Assembly: GCA_002171515.1 (NCBI GenBank)
Contig: NHEP01000154.1
Location: forward strand, 1-40,789
From: a bacterium TMED88
Lineage (GTDB): Bacteria; Myxococcota_A; UBA9160; UBA4427
DNA length: 40,789 bases
Reading direction: 5' to 3'
Of this stretch, positions 32,398-40,651 are shown in pieces (within the stretch, counting starts at the first letter, position 1; each line of letters starts with the position of its first letter). The translations under genes were made by a program, and so were the position numbers. Under the pieces are notes generated by a model. It worked only from the letters and a program-made list of their open reading frames with translations. It was not told where the DNA came from and ran no database searches.

Positions 32398-32601
32398 TCA
32401 GGAATCGCGATGCCGTCTCTCTGACGGAGTCGTGAATGCCCGTTGTGCTGTGGCTGAAGTCAATCCGACGGGTTCGCTCGGTTCGAGAGGGCACGTCGAT
32501 GCGACGACTCGATCGCCCCGTGCCGTAAAGCCAATGGCGGGGGGCCGGCTCATTCTGCTCGAGTCGCCGATGCTGACGACCACTCGGGATTCCGATGCCA
32601 C
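32398..32601 (-). CDS. Small ORF upstream of the GlsB-type gene, unknown
   Basis: A 67-codon reading starting at GTG 32601. AGGAGG at 32608-32613 sits six bases before it, an ideal ribosome site, and the next gene follows in 21 nt, so translation is likely. The protein (start MASESRVVVSIGDSSRM, middle IGFTARGDRVVAS) has no signal peptide or membrane helix and one Cys; I do not recognise a family. A longer overlapping reading in another frame (to 32647) crosses into the GlsB gene and looks like chance. It may be a short regulator, a leader peptide or the remains of a longer gene. Confidence 0.5.
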   Translation of the reverse strand: MASESRVVVSIGDSSRMSRPPAIGFTARGDRVVASTCPLEPSEPVGLTSATAQRAFTTPSERRHRDS

Positions 32602-32607
32602 TGGCTA

Positions 32608-32613
32608 CCTCCT
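32608..32613 (-). promoter_or_regulatory. Perfect Shine-Dalgarno before the 67-codon ORF
   Basis: AGGAGG on the minus strand with a six-base spacer to the GTG at 32601. It is the main reason to treat the short ORF as real. Confidence 0.55.
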
Positions 32614-32745
32614 CGACCGAGTGAGCTGTCCGGCCCGTGGGTTGCACCCTATGCTAGGCAATCGGTAGCCTCTTGCGAAATTTCGGATGATTCGTTCAGG
32701 GGGGTGTGTGAAGCGCTGGCCGGACGAGTCCTGCGCCGTTGACTT

Positions 32746-33285
32746 TCAACGGAGGCTTGGAAGATGGCAAGATTGGACACGAGTCTTCAGCGCGGAATTG
32801 CGTGCGGGGCGGCTCGTGGGCCGAGCGCCACCGTCGTTTCCCGGGATGAGGGGGTGTGGGAAGTCGCCATTGATATTGCCATGGTTATTCAATCGGCCCC
32901 TGTTGCCATAGACGCCGATTTCAAACTCGGTTCCGCTCGCGACCGAGATCGATACGGCGTCCGATACGAGTTTTCCTTTGAGGTCATCATTCTGCGTGGG
33001 ATTCCAAACGCCGACAAAGTTAGGTCCGTCCTGTGCCACGAGACGGGGTCCGAGTGTGCGGGGAGAAGAGGGGTCGAGTGGTGCAATGGCCGGATTGATC
33101 GGGACCGAGGAAAGATAAGAAGAATTGGGTTTCGTCGCAGTCCAATTGGCCGGTGTTGCGGCGTCATCAGAGCTCGGATTGGCGATTAAGGATGCGAGGT
33201 TGAGCGGGGTCGCCCATTAAGCCGCAGCGGGAATTGTTAAGGCAAAAAAGAGAATCACTAGGGCGTTTGCTGAAGATCTACCCAT
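32746..33285 (-). pseudogene. Secreted protein gene with stop directly after the signal peptide
   Basis: From the ATG at 33285 (GAGGAA upstream) the minus strand reads a clean signal peptide MGRSSANALVILFFALTIP, then AAA, and then TAA at 33219-33217. The same frame goes on without another stop for about 157 codons: ATPLNLASLIANPSSDDAAT, then TATKPNSSYLSSVPINPA, SPRTLGPRLVAQDGPNFVGV and ISVASGTEFEIGVYGNRG, ending at 32746. The residues after the TAA are Asn/Ser/Pro-rich as in mature exported proteins, so one nonsense codon splits a formerly intact gene. The last 25 codons, rich in Arg and Ser, may already be out of frame. No domain is recognised. A partial product from the GTG at 33039 would lack a signal. 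Confidence 0.65.
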
Positions 33286-33448
33286 GGAGAGTTCCTCGTT
33301 GGATCAGGGTGATGTGACCCACAAAGTGCGGTGTACGGTCTCATCTCTTCAGTCCATTCGTTTAAGACCCAATTCGGGACGCCCTCATTTCTGGACAGCG
33401 CTTTGAGAGGGCTGGCCGGGAGGTCGAGAGGGGTGAACTCTTGACGTC

Positions 33449-36400
33449 TTAGGCCGTTCTTGGAGCGGTGGACCTCTTTTTTAAACGTGAGGCCGCTGTC
33501 AGCCCGAGGAGAGTGGCCAGCACTAGGCGAGTCGCCATGGCGAGAGTGGAGACCGCAACTGGAAATGAATTCGGATCATCCAGAAGTGTTCCGGCCGCTG
33601 CCTCTTCACCGTCGCTGAATCCGTCACCATCCGTGTCGGCAAGGAAAGGATCCCCGTTGGCATTTTGCTCCCAAAGGTTTGTCAAGCCATCCAGGTCTGG
33701 ATCCAAGGCGTCCTCGCCAGGGACATTGGGGTTGAAGCCATAGAAGAGCTCCCACCCATTGCTGAGCCCGTCTCCATCGCTGTCTTGGAGGTAGGGGTCG
33801 AGGGAACATTGGCTGAAGCATGGAGGGTTCGATTCGAAGATTACGATGTCATCGGCCGCGAGAAGTTTGCCACTCGCTCCAAAGTTGAATACGACGTTCA
33901 TGGCGGTCGCTTCGGCCGGGGCTTCGGCTTCGATTCGGTAGCGATCAAAGCCGTCTGAATATTTCTTGTCCGTTGAGTCGTAAACCCGAGTTGAGGTAAT
34001 GGGGCCCGTGGAACTGCCGTCAGACCAAATGACTTCAATCGAGGGAAGAGGAACTTCAGAAGTCAATTCCGCCGATTGGTAATCTGAGTGACGCTGCGCG
34101 AAAACCCCAATCCGATAACTTCGGCCGCCGTGTACGGGGATTCCGTTGAGACCGATTTGAGGTGTGCCGGTGGATCCAAGAAGGCAGAGACCGCCATCGT
34201 TGTTGCCGTCGAACTTATCTGCCCCGACTGCACACGTTCCACTCGTGTCGGGCGTGGCATTTTCGAGAGTCAACGTGGCCTCGAAGGGCCAAGGGATCTG
34301 ATAGAAACTACTGTCCGGCGTCTCGTTGTCGTGCATATAGAGAAGCTTCCAGTCGTGATTCCAGAAGGCCTGCACCCCCAGCCGAGTACCGGCGAATTCA
34401 TTCGACCCGGATGTTACGCGAAAATAGGTGGCATGAACGCCGTCGATGTCATCGAACTGGTTTGCAATGCCTGCCCAGTCGTCGATGTTGACGGGGTGGT
34501 CCGCCGGAAGAACATGGCTCGTGACTCCCAATTCTTCGTAGAAGCTTGAGATCGCCACCATTCGGCGGATACTGCTGGGGTAGTAGTTCCAGGGCTCCAT
34601 GATGAGGTCGGATCCTTCCACGATCGGAGTAAATTTGCCTGCTTCGACCTCGGCGATTTCTTCTGCGCAGATCTCTTCGAGTTGGTAGGGCGCGTAGGAA
34701 CAGGCGGTTCGTCCGGTGAAACCTCCATATTTGACCTGGTAGTTGGGGTCGCCTCCGTTGTCAAAGGGGTTGAACATGTCGTCCCACATGACGTAACGAA
34801 GATCAGACCCCGGAATCATTTCTGCCCTGCTTTGGATCATACTAAATGCGCGGTTTACCAGGTTGGCAAAACGTCCGGCGTTGCTGAGCGTGGGCACCCC
34901 TTGCTCGTCCAGGCAGGCGAGGCTGCGGTTCATGCCGCGCACTTCGCTCACACTGTATGAGACGAGATCAGCATTTAAGACGTAGTCTTCCCCTCCGTTG
35001 GGGGGGAACGCCGGCAGCGTGTAGTTGTTCATCAGTCGGTCAAAGACTTGATCGAGCTTGATTCCGTCAACCAGTTTGTCGACATCGCAGAAGTTCAGTT
35101 CGCCTCGTGTGATTGGGGTTCCGTCCCAGCCTCGTGCGGATGTTGAAACCTTCGTGTATTGCGTGCCAATGTCGTAAGAGATCGCCATCCGCTTCTCGGT
35201 GGGCGCGCTGGAGCCGAGCCAGCGGATCTCGAAGGGAGGTTGGTCCTCTTGATACGTTGAAGCGAGGCCCCCTTTAAGCGTCCGGCTGTAATTCAGCGGC
35301 TGGGCACACTCGGTGTCGGTTTCGCCGACTTGACAGACTTCATAGTCCGAGCCCTCTGCGTAGGTTTCTCCTGAAGGTTTGTTGATGATTGGCTGTTGAA
35401 ACGCGCCAAGCAGGTTGCGGAGGTCGCCGCTGAGTCGTCGGACTTGGAGATCGTCGATCCAATAGGTGCCGGCGGCGGTTGTTTGCCACGCCCTGACTTG
35501 GAACCGCCCGGTTTTAATCGTCTCTGCATCGGCCTCAGAGATGTCAAAGATGTGGGAGTAGTAGTACCAGTCCCCCTCGTCGAGATAAATCGAATTGGGG
35601 AGGGTGAGGTACTCGGCTCGAAGTGGAGTCGTCGGATTCCCATCCGTGAGGTCTTCGTTGTACAGTTTTAGACTGATGTCAGAGTGGATGGGGAACCAAG
35701 GCTGCGGAATTGATCCGGGGTCGGTGGGTGATGAGTTCGCGACAAACTCGATTCCATCGTTGTAGTCATCGCCGTCCATGTCGGGGTCAGTGGGATCGAG
35801 ACCAAGGAAAATTTCAAAGTCGTCCGGGAGTCCATCTTGATCTTGATCCTCCTCAATGGGCCGCTCTTCCAGTACGGTTCGCTCGGCCTTGATCCATCCG
35901 CTCAGTACGTAGCGGCCGGGCTCAAAATTGATTGGGTGGTAGCGAGTGGCCAGGTGCGCAGAAAGCCCATTCATCTGCATGGGGTACGGCATCTTGAGGC
36001 TGGTTGAATCCAGGCGTCCTTGCTCGGTGTCGATCTGGAACGTGCCCGATCCATTGCTGAAGTTCCAACCGTTTGAATCCGGAAAGCGTCCAAAGGGAAA
36101 AACGGCGCGATCCCATTCGTATAAGGTGAACCCATCGACCCAGAGGGCTCCGTCGTCCATGGAGGCACGCACGCTGAGTTGAGCCTGGTTCACGGCCTCT
36201 CCCGGAGCAATGCTCTCAATGGGGAGCGTGAGCTGGATCCAGCCTTCCCCCGGAAGTGATGGGGGGAGGGGGAGCGAAAAAACGGTCGCGCCGCTTGCGG
36301 TCGTGACCTCAAGGACTAAGGATGCGCTGAGGTTGGCAGCCGCCGCCGAGGCTTTGACCCAAGCGCTGAGAAAGTATCGCTCGGAGGCGAAGGCGTCGGT

Positions 36401-38026
36401 GATGTCCAGTGTCTGCACCAGATGGCAATTGTTTGCGGGGCCATCGAGACGAAAACTGTTGTTCTGCGAGCCGGACCGACCCTCTAGGGTGTCGTGAACC
36501 CAGTTCGTTGAACTGCAGGTCCCCGGAACCCAAGGGCTTTGGGGCGGCGGGGTGGTCATCCTCGAATCGAGGGTGTGCAGCGTCCCCAGGCGCTCTGGCT
36601 GCGCGTGCCAGTCTCCAGCCGGAGTTTCGAGCCAAGAGAAAGGTTCTTCAAGGACAGCGAGCCCGTCTCCGTAGGGAACCTGAGACAGGCTGAGTACAGA
36701 CTGTTCGGGTGTTTCTCCTTCTCGGGTGCCGAATAAAATGGCCGAGTTCCCGAGAGTATGTTTGACCTCCATAAATCGCTCGGCGGCGGCAATTTTGAAG
36801 GCGGCCGCCGATTTTGAGCCTTTGTTGTCCCATGTCCATGATTCCTGGGCCGCATAGGTGTTCCCCCAGTTCACCGCGGTGGCCCCTGAGCGGGCGACGG
36901 TATCGAGCCTATCAAGATCTTGGCCGGGGACGCTGTTGTAGTTGGCGTTCATTTTAGTTTTGATCATGGCTGCGCGATAACCATGATCGGGGTAGTCGAG
37001 GACAACGACGGGCTGGAGTTCCGATCGGGCTGAACACAGGGTGTCATCGACCAATAGCCGTTGGACCGTCATGCCGCCCCGGAAGAGGCCTTTAGGAGAA
37101 TGGGCCCCGACCACGATTCGCAACCGAGGCGGGGCGCCTTCGGCGTCGACCGATTCGGCCAGAAGCACGTAACCCTCATCCCCGATTTGGTCAAAACTCT
37201 CGATCGCAGGCGGGAGGGATCCGCTGCCGGCGACCGGGCGGGAGAAGTCATGGAAGTAGATCTCAGCGGTCTGGGCCGCCGGGTGGCCGGTGTACTCCGG
37301 CTCCAGGCTGGCCGTATAGCCCGCCACGCCGAGCCGCCCAATGAGCGAGTGTTGCCGACATGGGTTCGCGGGATCGTGAGGTTCCGCTGGCGCGAGCAAG
37401 ATACGGAGCTCTGACGCGGTGGCTAAATTGTGGCTGAGATGGATGGTTTGGAGGTCGGTAAGACTGAGTGCGGGTCCAAGGCTCCAGGCACCCTGGGGCT
37501 CGGGGTAAAGGGGTTGTTCTGGCGGTGGGTCGAGGTCCACCGGGAGGGTCGTCGGGGGTGGCGTTGTCATCGAGATGGTCGCCGACTGTCTCTCTGGGCC
37601 CCGGTATGCCTCAACGCGGTAGTGCAACGCTTGGCCGGGCTGAACATCTTCATCACTGTATCGTCGGGCCGCGGCGCTCAGGACAGCAATCGTGCAATAC
37701 CCCTCGGAGTCGCCTGTCGAACATTGACGGGCGACCCGATATCCGTCCGGGTCTCCTGGGGCTTCATTCCAACTGAGATCGACCCGAAATCCGTGAAGAG
37801 CTTGGGCGTTGATTTCGTGAGGCGGCCCTAATGATGCGGAAGCCACTGCAGCGGCCATGAGGGTAAGCATGAGCGCCCAGGCGTGGAGTTCCCAGAGCCG
37901 GACGCGGAAGGGAAGGCTCGGGCCTCCGAGCCGTGTCCGACGACGCCTCACTCTTTTCGGATCGGCGCCTTGGGAAGCCGGTGCTCGCATGGGGCGACCA
38001 GCAAGATCTGGTTCCGAATATTTCAT
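33449..38026 (-). CDS. Giant secreted multi-domain protein, GH20-like split barrel with TSP3 repeats
   Basis: A 1525-residue exported protein. Layout as I read it: basic N-terminus and signal helix (45-63); fibronectin-III-like domain (68-155); Pro linker; GH20 N-terminal-like domain with GAHSPKGLFRGGMTVQRLL (307-325); barrel start DYPDHGYRAAMIK (344-356) to about 480; then an inserted block of two carbohydrate-binding-like beta sandwiches (about 500-640 and 645-866), the second holding a TSP3 calcium segment DQDQDGLPDDFEIF (727-740); barrel resumption with YVMWDDMFNPFDN (1078-1090) and LIMEPWNYYP (1141-1150), ending QAFWNHDW; another sandwich (1250-1398); TSP3 repeats DSDGDGLSNGWELFYG and DTDGDGFSDGEE (1415-1475); membrane helix (about 1492-1513) and RLKKRS tail. 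Probably a surface glycosidase; activity unproven. Ribosome site weak, so the start may be later. Confidence 0.82.
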   Translation of the reverse strand: MKYSEPDLAGRPMRAPASQGADPKRVRRRRTRLGGPSLPFRVRLWELHAWALMLTLMAAAVASASLGPPHEINAQALHGFRVDLSWNEAPGDPDGYRVARQCSTGDSEGYCTIAVLSAAARRYSDEDVQPGQALHYRVEAYRGPERQSATISMTTPPPTTLPVDLDPPPEQPLYPEPQGAWSLGPALSLTDLQTIHLSHNLATASELRILLAPAEPHDPANPCRQHSLIGRLGVAGYTASLEPEYTGHPAAQTAEIYFHDFSRPVAGSGSLPPAIESFDQIGDEGYVLLAESVDAEGAPPRLRIVVGAHSPKGLFRGGMTVQRLLVDDTLCSARSELQPVVVLDYPDHGYRAAMIKTKMNANYNSVPGQDLDRLDTVARSGATAVNWGNTYAAQESWTWDNKGSKSAAAFKIAAAERFMEVKHTLGNSAILFGTREGETPEQSVLSLSQVPYGDGLAVLEEPFSWLETPAGDWHAQPERLGTLHTLDSRMTTPPPQSPWVPGTCSSTNWVHDTLEGRSGSQNNSFRLDGPANNCHLVQTLDITDAFASERYFLSAWVKASAAAANLSASLVLEVTTASGATVFSLPLPPSLPGEGWIQLTLPIESIAPGEAVNQAQLSVRASMDDGALWVDGFTLYEWDRAVFPFGRFPDSNGWNFSNGSGTFQIDTEQGRLDSTSLKMPYPMQMNGLSAHLATRYHPINFEPGRYVLSGWIKAERTVLEERPIEEDQDQDGLPDDFEIFLGLDPTDPDMDGDDYNDGIEFVANSSPTDPGSIPQPWFPIHSDISLKLYNEDLTDGNPTTPLRAEYLTLPNSIYLDEGDWYYYSHIFDISEADAETIKTGRFQVRAWQTTAAGTYWIDDLQVRRLSGDLRNLLGAFQQPIINKPSGETYAEGSDYEVCQVGETDTECAQPLNYSRTLKGGLASTYQEDQPPFEIRWLGSSAPTEKRMAISYDIGTQYTKVSTSARGWDGTPITRGELNFCDVDKLVDGIKLDQVFDRLMNNYTLPAFPPNGGEDYVLNADLVSYSVSEVRGMNRSLACLDEQGVPTLSNAGRFANLVNRAFSMIQSRAEMIPGSDLRYVMWDDMFNPFDNGGDPNYQVKYGGFTGRTACSYAPYQLEEICAEEIAEVEAGKFTPIVEGSDLIMEPWNYYPSSIRRMVAISSFYEELGVTSHVLPADHPVNIDDWAGIANQFDDIDGVHATYFRVTSGSNEFAGTRLGVQAFWNHDWKLLYMHDNETPDSSFYQIPWPFEATLTLENATPDTSGTCAVGADKFDGNNDGGLCLLGSTGTPQIGLNGIPVHGGRSYRIGVFAQRHSDYQSAELTSEVPLPSIEVIWSDGSSTGPITSTRVYDSTDKKYSDGFDRYRIEAEAPAEATAMNVVFNFGASGKLLAADDIVIFESNPPCFSQCSLDPYLQDSDGDGLSNGWELFYGFNPNVPGEDALDPDLDGLTNLWEQNANGDPFLADTDGDGFSDGEEAAAGTLLDDPNSFPVAVSTLAMATRLVLATLLGLTAASRLKKRSTAPRTA
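35744..35854 (-). other. Internal TSP3-type calcium-binding segment
   Basis: Residues 725-761 of the giant protein hold Asp-rich loops DQDQDGLPDDFE and DPDMDGDDYNDG joined by FLGLDPTDP, the thrombospondin type 3 pattern that binds calcium. It interrupts a beta-sandwich module instead of standing near the C-terminus, where such repeats usually occur and where this protein has a second set. Confidence 0.75.
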
Positions 38027-38418
38027 AGCGTGATGCCCCGCACCGCAATGGGTTCACCAGAAATGATCTCCTGAAATACCAAGCCTCGTCGATCCAGTCG
38101 CTGCTCAATACCAGTCGATACTCAGCGGAACACTTCAAGGTATACGCTCAACCTAACACCCTCGCGTTTACGAGTGTCGAAGTTTCCTCTGGCGAAGGGA
38201 ATTCGAGGCCATGGTTAAGCCCTTTCCCAGGGGTGCTCGCGCAGCAAACTCAAAGGGGATTGGCGTCTGGGCGCAAAAGATCTGCGAAAGCCGTCGGAAT
38301 AAGGCGACTGGGTGTAGCGATAACACCAGAGTTGGCCCGTAAAGAGACGTGCTTGTCCCCTTGAGCAGTTTGGCCAACGATTGGCGCGGGGACGGGGCTG
38401 CTTTCGATCAGCGTTGGC
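38027..38418. other. Intergenic stretch without a recognised gene
   Basis: These 392 bp lie between the crotonase 3' end and the giant gene's 5' end, both on the minus strand. They should hold the giant gene's promoter. Short readings on both strands have no ribosome sites or domains. I see no hairpin with a T run. Confidence 0.4.
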
Positions 38419-39231
38419 CTAGGACGGGGGCTGAAATTGGGGCGGACGCTTTTCAAAATTTGCTTTGATGGACTCGACCTGATTGGTGCTTCCGACCAAT
38501 TCGCCCTGCAATTGGGCCTCGAGTTCAAGACCAGTTCGTTCGTCGGCGTTCCAAGCGGTCTCGAGCAGGGTCTTGCCGCGCCGAATGGCATCGGGGGACT
38601 TCGAAGCGATCTCTGAAGCGAGTTCGAGCGCGTGGGCCAAAGGCTCCTCAGAAATGTGGGTCACGATGCCGAGTTCTTTGGCCGCCGGTCCGTCGAGAAT
38701 TCGTCCTGTCCAAGTCAATTCCTTGGCGACGTCGAGGGGGACGACATTTCGCAAAGTCTGGGTGATTCCTACGTCAGGAATCAGGCCCCACTTAATCTCG
38801 AGAATCGAAAACCGCATGTCGGGCGCTCCGATTCGAATATCGGCCCCCATCGCGATCTGTGCGCCGGCCCCATAGGCGACTCCATGGATCGCGCCAATGA
38901 CCGGCATTGGGATTCTCTTCCACACAAGTGCAGCGCGCTGGAATTCATTTTCAGGTTTTTCGGTCCCGCTCTTCATGCTCATGCCCGGTCCATTGGCTTC
39001 TTCCCTTTGACCGGTCATGCCTTGCATGCTGGCCATGTCGAGTCCGGCGCAGAAGCCTCGACCGTTCCCGGAAAGAACCACCGCACGAACCTCCCGATTC
39101 TCCATCAGAGAAGCCCCGGCTTCGTAGATTGCTTTCCACATGGCCGGGTTCACCGCATTCATTTTGTCGGGGCGGTTAAGACGGACATCCGCCACATGAT
39201 GGTTGACTTCGATGGTGACCAGATCCGACAC
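38419..39231 (-). CDS. Enoyl-CoA hydratase/isomerase (crotonase) family protein
   Basis: A 270-residue crotonase. The oxyanion-hole segments are GNGRGFCAGLDM (55-66) and HGVAYGAGAQIAMGADIRI. The catalytic region ILEIKWGLIPDVGITQTL has one Glu before the GLIPD turn, as in many crotonases of hydratase type. Members hydrate or isomerise enoyl-CoA thioesters in the cytoplasm. The start is a GTG at 39231 with GGAGGG seven bases before it (39239-39244); the longer reading to 39327 adds a Cys/Pro-rich tail with no support. The gene follows the 2OG oxygenase by 285 bp on the same strand. It could serve fatty-acid or other CoA-linked breakdown; no thiolase or dehydrogenase is adjacent. Confidence 0.92.
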   Translation of the reverse strand: MSDLVTIEVNHHVADVRLNRPDKMNAVNPAMWKAIYEAGASLMENREVRAVVLSGNGRGFCAGLDMASMQGMTGQREEANGPGMSMKSGTEKPENEFQRAALVWKRIPMPVIGAIHGVAYGAGAQIAMGADIRIGAPDMRFSILEIKWGLIPDVGITQTLRNVVPLDVAKELTWTGRILDGPAAKELGIVTHISEEPLAHALELASEIASKSPDAIRRGKTLLETAWNADERTGLELEAQLQGELVGSTNQVESIKANFEKRPPQFQPPS

Positions 39232-39326
39232 GGGATAACCCTCCAGAGTGAAATGTGACGCCGACTTGCAGGAAGGAAAAGTATAGGCGGCTTGGGGGAG
39301 AAGCGGAGTGATGTTCTGGGGACACA

Positions 39327-39533
39327 TTGGAGATCAAGCGCATTCTTGATCTCAAAAAGAGGATCGAAAACAGGTTTCAGAAATTACACCAAGCCGCTGA
39401 GGGGACGAAGTGTCACTCCCAAAGAGGATTCTTGTCATTTCCGGCTCTGAGTGATGAAGCCGTCTATGAGATTTTGATGGACTGCAAAGTTCCTTGCCTC
39501 GACCTCGATAGCTTGTTCAAGTGCGGTCTTTGA
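39327..39533 (+). CDS. Possible small ORF (doubtful)
   Basis: A 68-codon reading from TTG in the gap between crotonase and 2OG oxygenase genes. GGGG lies five bases before the TTG. Composition is protein-like (KRILDLKKRIENRFQKLHQA could be a helix), but there is no domain, it overlaps the oxygenase 3' end by 17 bases on the other strand, and the start is unusual. It may well be chance. Confidence 0.2.
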   Translation: MEIKRILDLKKRIENRFQKLHQAAEGTKCHSQRGFLSFPALSDEAVYEILMDCKVPCLDLDSLFKCGL

Positions 39534-40572
39534 CCATGACAGATGAAGCCCAGGGGTCTTGATAGTCGGGGTGCGCCGGCCTTAAGTGCTCGAGCCCGTA
39601 ATTTTCGTAGAACTGGGTCGTTTTATCCCAGAGATAGTCGCCAAAGAGAAAAGGCTTGAACGGTTTGATGTTCGGGATGGGTAGAGGCATGATCAGGGTA
39701 TCCGGACGGGGCTCGAAAAAGAAGGGAATCGAGAAACGTTCTGGTCCGGCCGAAAGCACGCGGTGACGGGTTGCTCGAAGCCGTTGGCCGGTCCAGCGGG
39801 AAAGAAGACCCCCAAAGTTGACCGCAAAGCCCCCCTCTGGAATTTCAACATCGAGCCAGTCTCCCGATTGAGTTTGGGCCTGTAGGCCGGGTACGTCACA
39901 GTCCGCTAACAGAGTGACGAGCCCAGTGTCGACATGGGCGCCGCAGACAATTTCAAAGTTCTGCTGTTGATGGCGAATGAACGCAGAGGGTTCGTTGGCG
40001 GCGGTGTGTTGGGGCACGCCGCGTTCGGGATAACGAAGCAGTCTGAGCGTCGAAATGCCGTCTTGGAATGCATTGGAGAAAATCGATTCGCTGATGCCTA
40101 GGCTCCGCGAGATCGAAGCCATCAGAACATTCCCGATGTGTTCCATGGCCCGGTAGAAGTCGGCCACGTGGGCAGCCCAATCCGGAAGCAGGTTTTTGGG
40201 AGGGAAGACTGATGGCTCATAGAGCAGATCGGGAACCGCCAATTGCGGAAGCGGTCGAAGGCAGTCGGGGCCGATTTCAAAGCCTTCTCGTCGAAATGAA
40301 TCGGCGGAGTGCAGGGGGAACCAACCTCGATAGAGGTTGGGATTTTTGGGTTCAAAGTTTTTCTTCCAGAGCTTTCGCTGCTCTTCTGCGGGAAGAGTAA
40401 AAAGCCTTAGCATGGATTGACGACGATCCGGTCCGAGTTCTGTTTGGTGGGGCGCTCCCGTGATGACCATGAAACCCGACTGGTGGGCAGCTCTGTAAAT
40501 AGTCTGGTCGATTCGGGCGAGTTCGTCGGAATCCGAAGTAAACAGAGGTTGGATGTCGATCGTCGGAATCAA
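39517..40572 (-). CDS. 2-Oxoglutarate/Fe(II) oxygenase, isopenicillin N synthase-like
   Basis: A 351-residue oxygenase. The iron ligands are His213 and Asp215 in GAHVDTG and His270 in ATRHRV; the 2-oxoglutarate pair is Arg279 and Ser281 in ERFSIPFFFEP. The N-terminal DIOX-N part is present (SGFMVITGAP and LFTLPAEEQRKLW). This family hydroxylates, desaturates or cyclises small molecules. I place the start at a TTG (40572) because GGAAGG lies seven bases before it (40580-40585) and the product begins IPTIDIQPLF, the usual first strand. The longer reading to 40734 overlaps the previous gene's 3' end by more than 80 bases. Substrate unknown; a neighbouring crotonase is not enough to assign one. 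Confidence 0.9.
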   Translation of the reverse strand: MIPTIDIQPLFTSDSDELARIDQTIYRAAHQSGFMVITGAPHQTELGPDRRQSMLRLFTLPAEEQRKLWKKNFEPKNPNLYRGWFPLHSADSFRREGFEIGPDCLRPLPQLAVPDLLYEPSVFPPKNLLPDWAAHVADFYRAMEHIGNVLMASISRSLGISESIFSNAFQDGISTLRLLRYPERGVPQHTAANEPSAFIRHQQQNFEIVCGAHVDTGLVTLLADCDVPGLQAQTQSGDWLDVEIPEGGFAVNFGGLLSRWTGQRLRATRHRVLSAGPERFSIPFFFEPRPDTLIMPLPIPNIKPFKPFLFGDYLWDKTTQFYENYGLEHLRPAHPDYQDPWASSVMVKDRT

Positions 40573-40651
40573 GCGGAATCCTTCCAGGTCGGCCGAAGAA
40601 TAGGGAAAAGATTGGCCAAACGGTGGGGCTGGGGTGATGCGTCTGTGGTTT

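Noticed and set aside
31949..32647. Long minus-strand reading across the GlsB-type gene
   Set aside because: It runs in another frame through a gene of diagnostic family pattern; Arg-rich, no domain.
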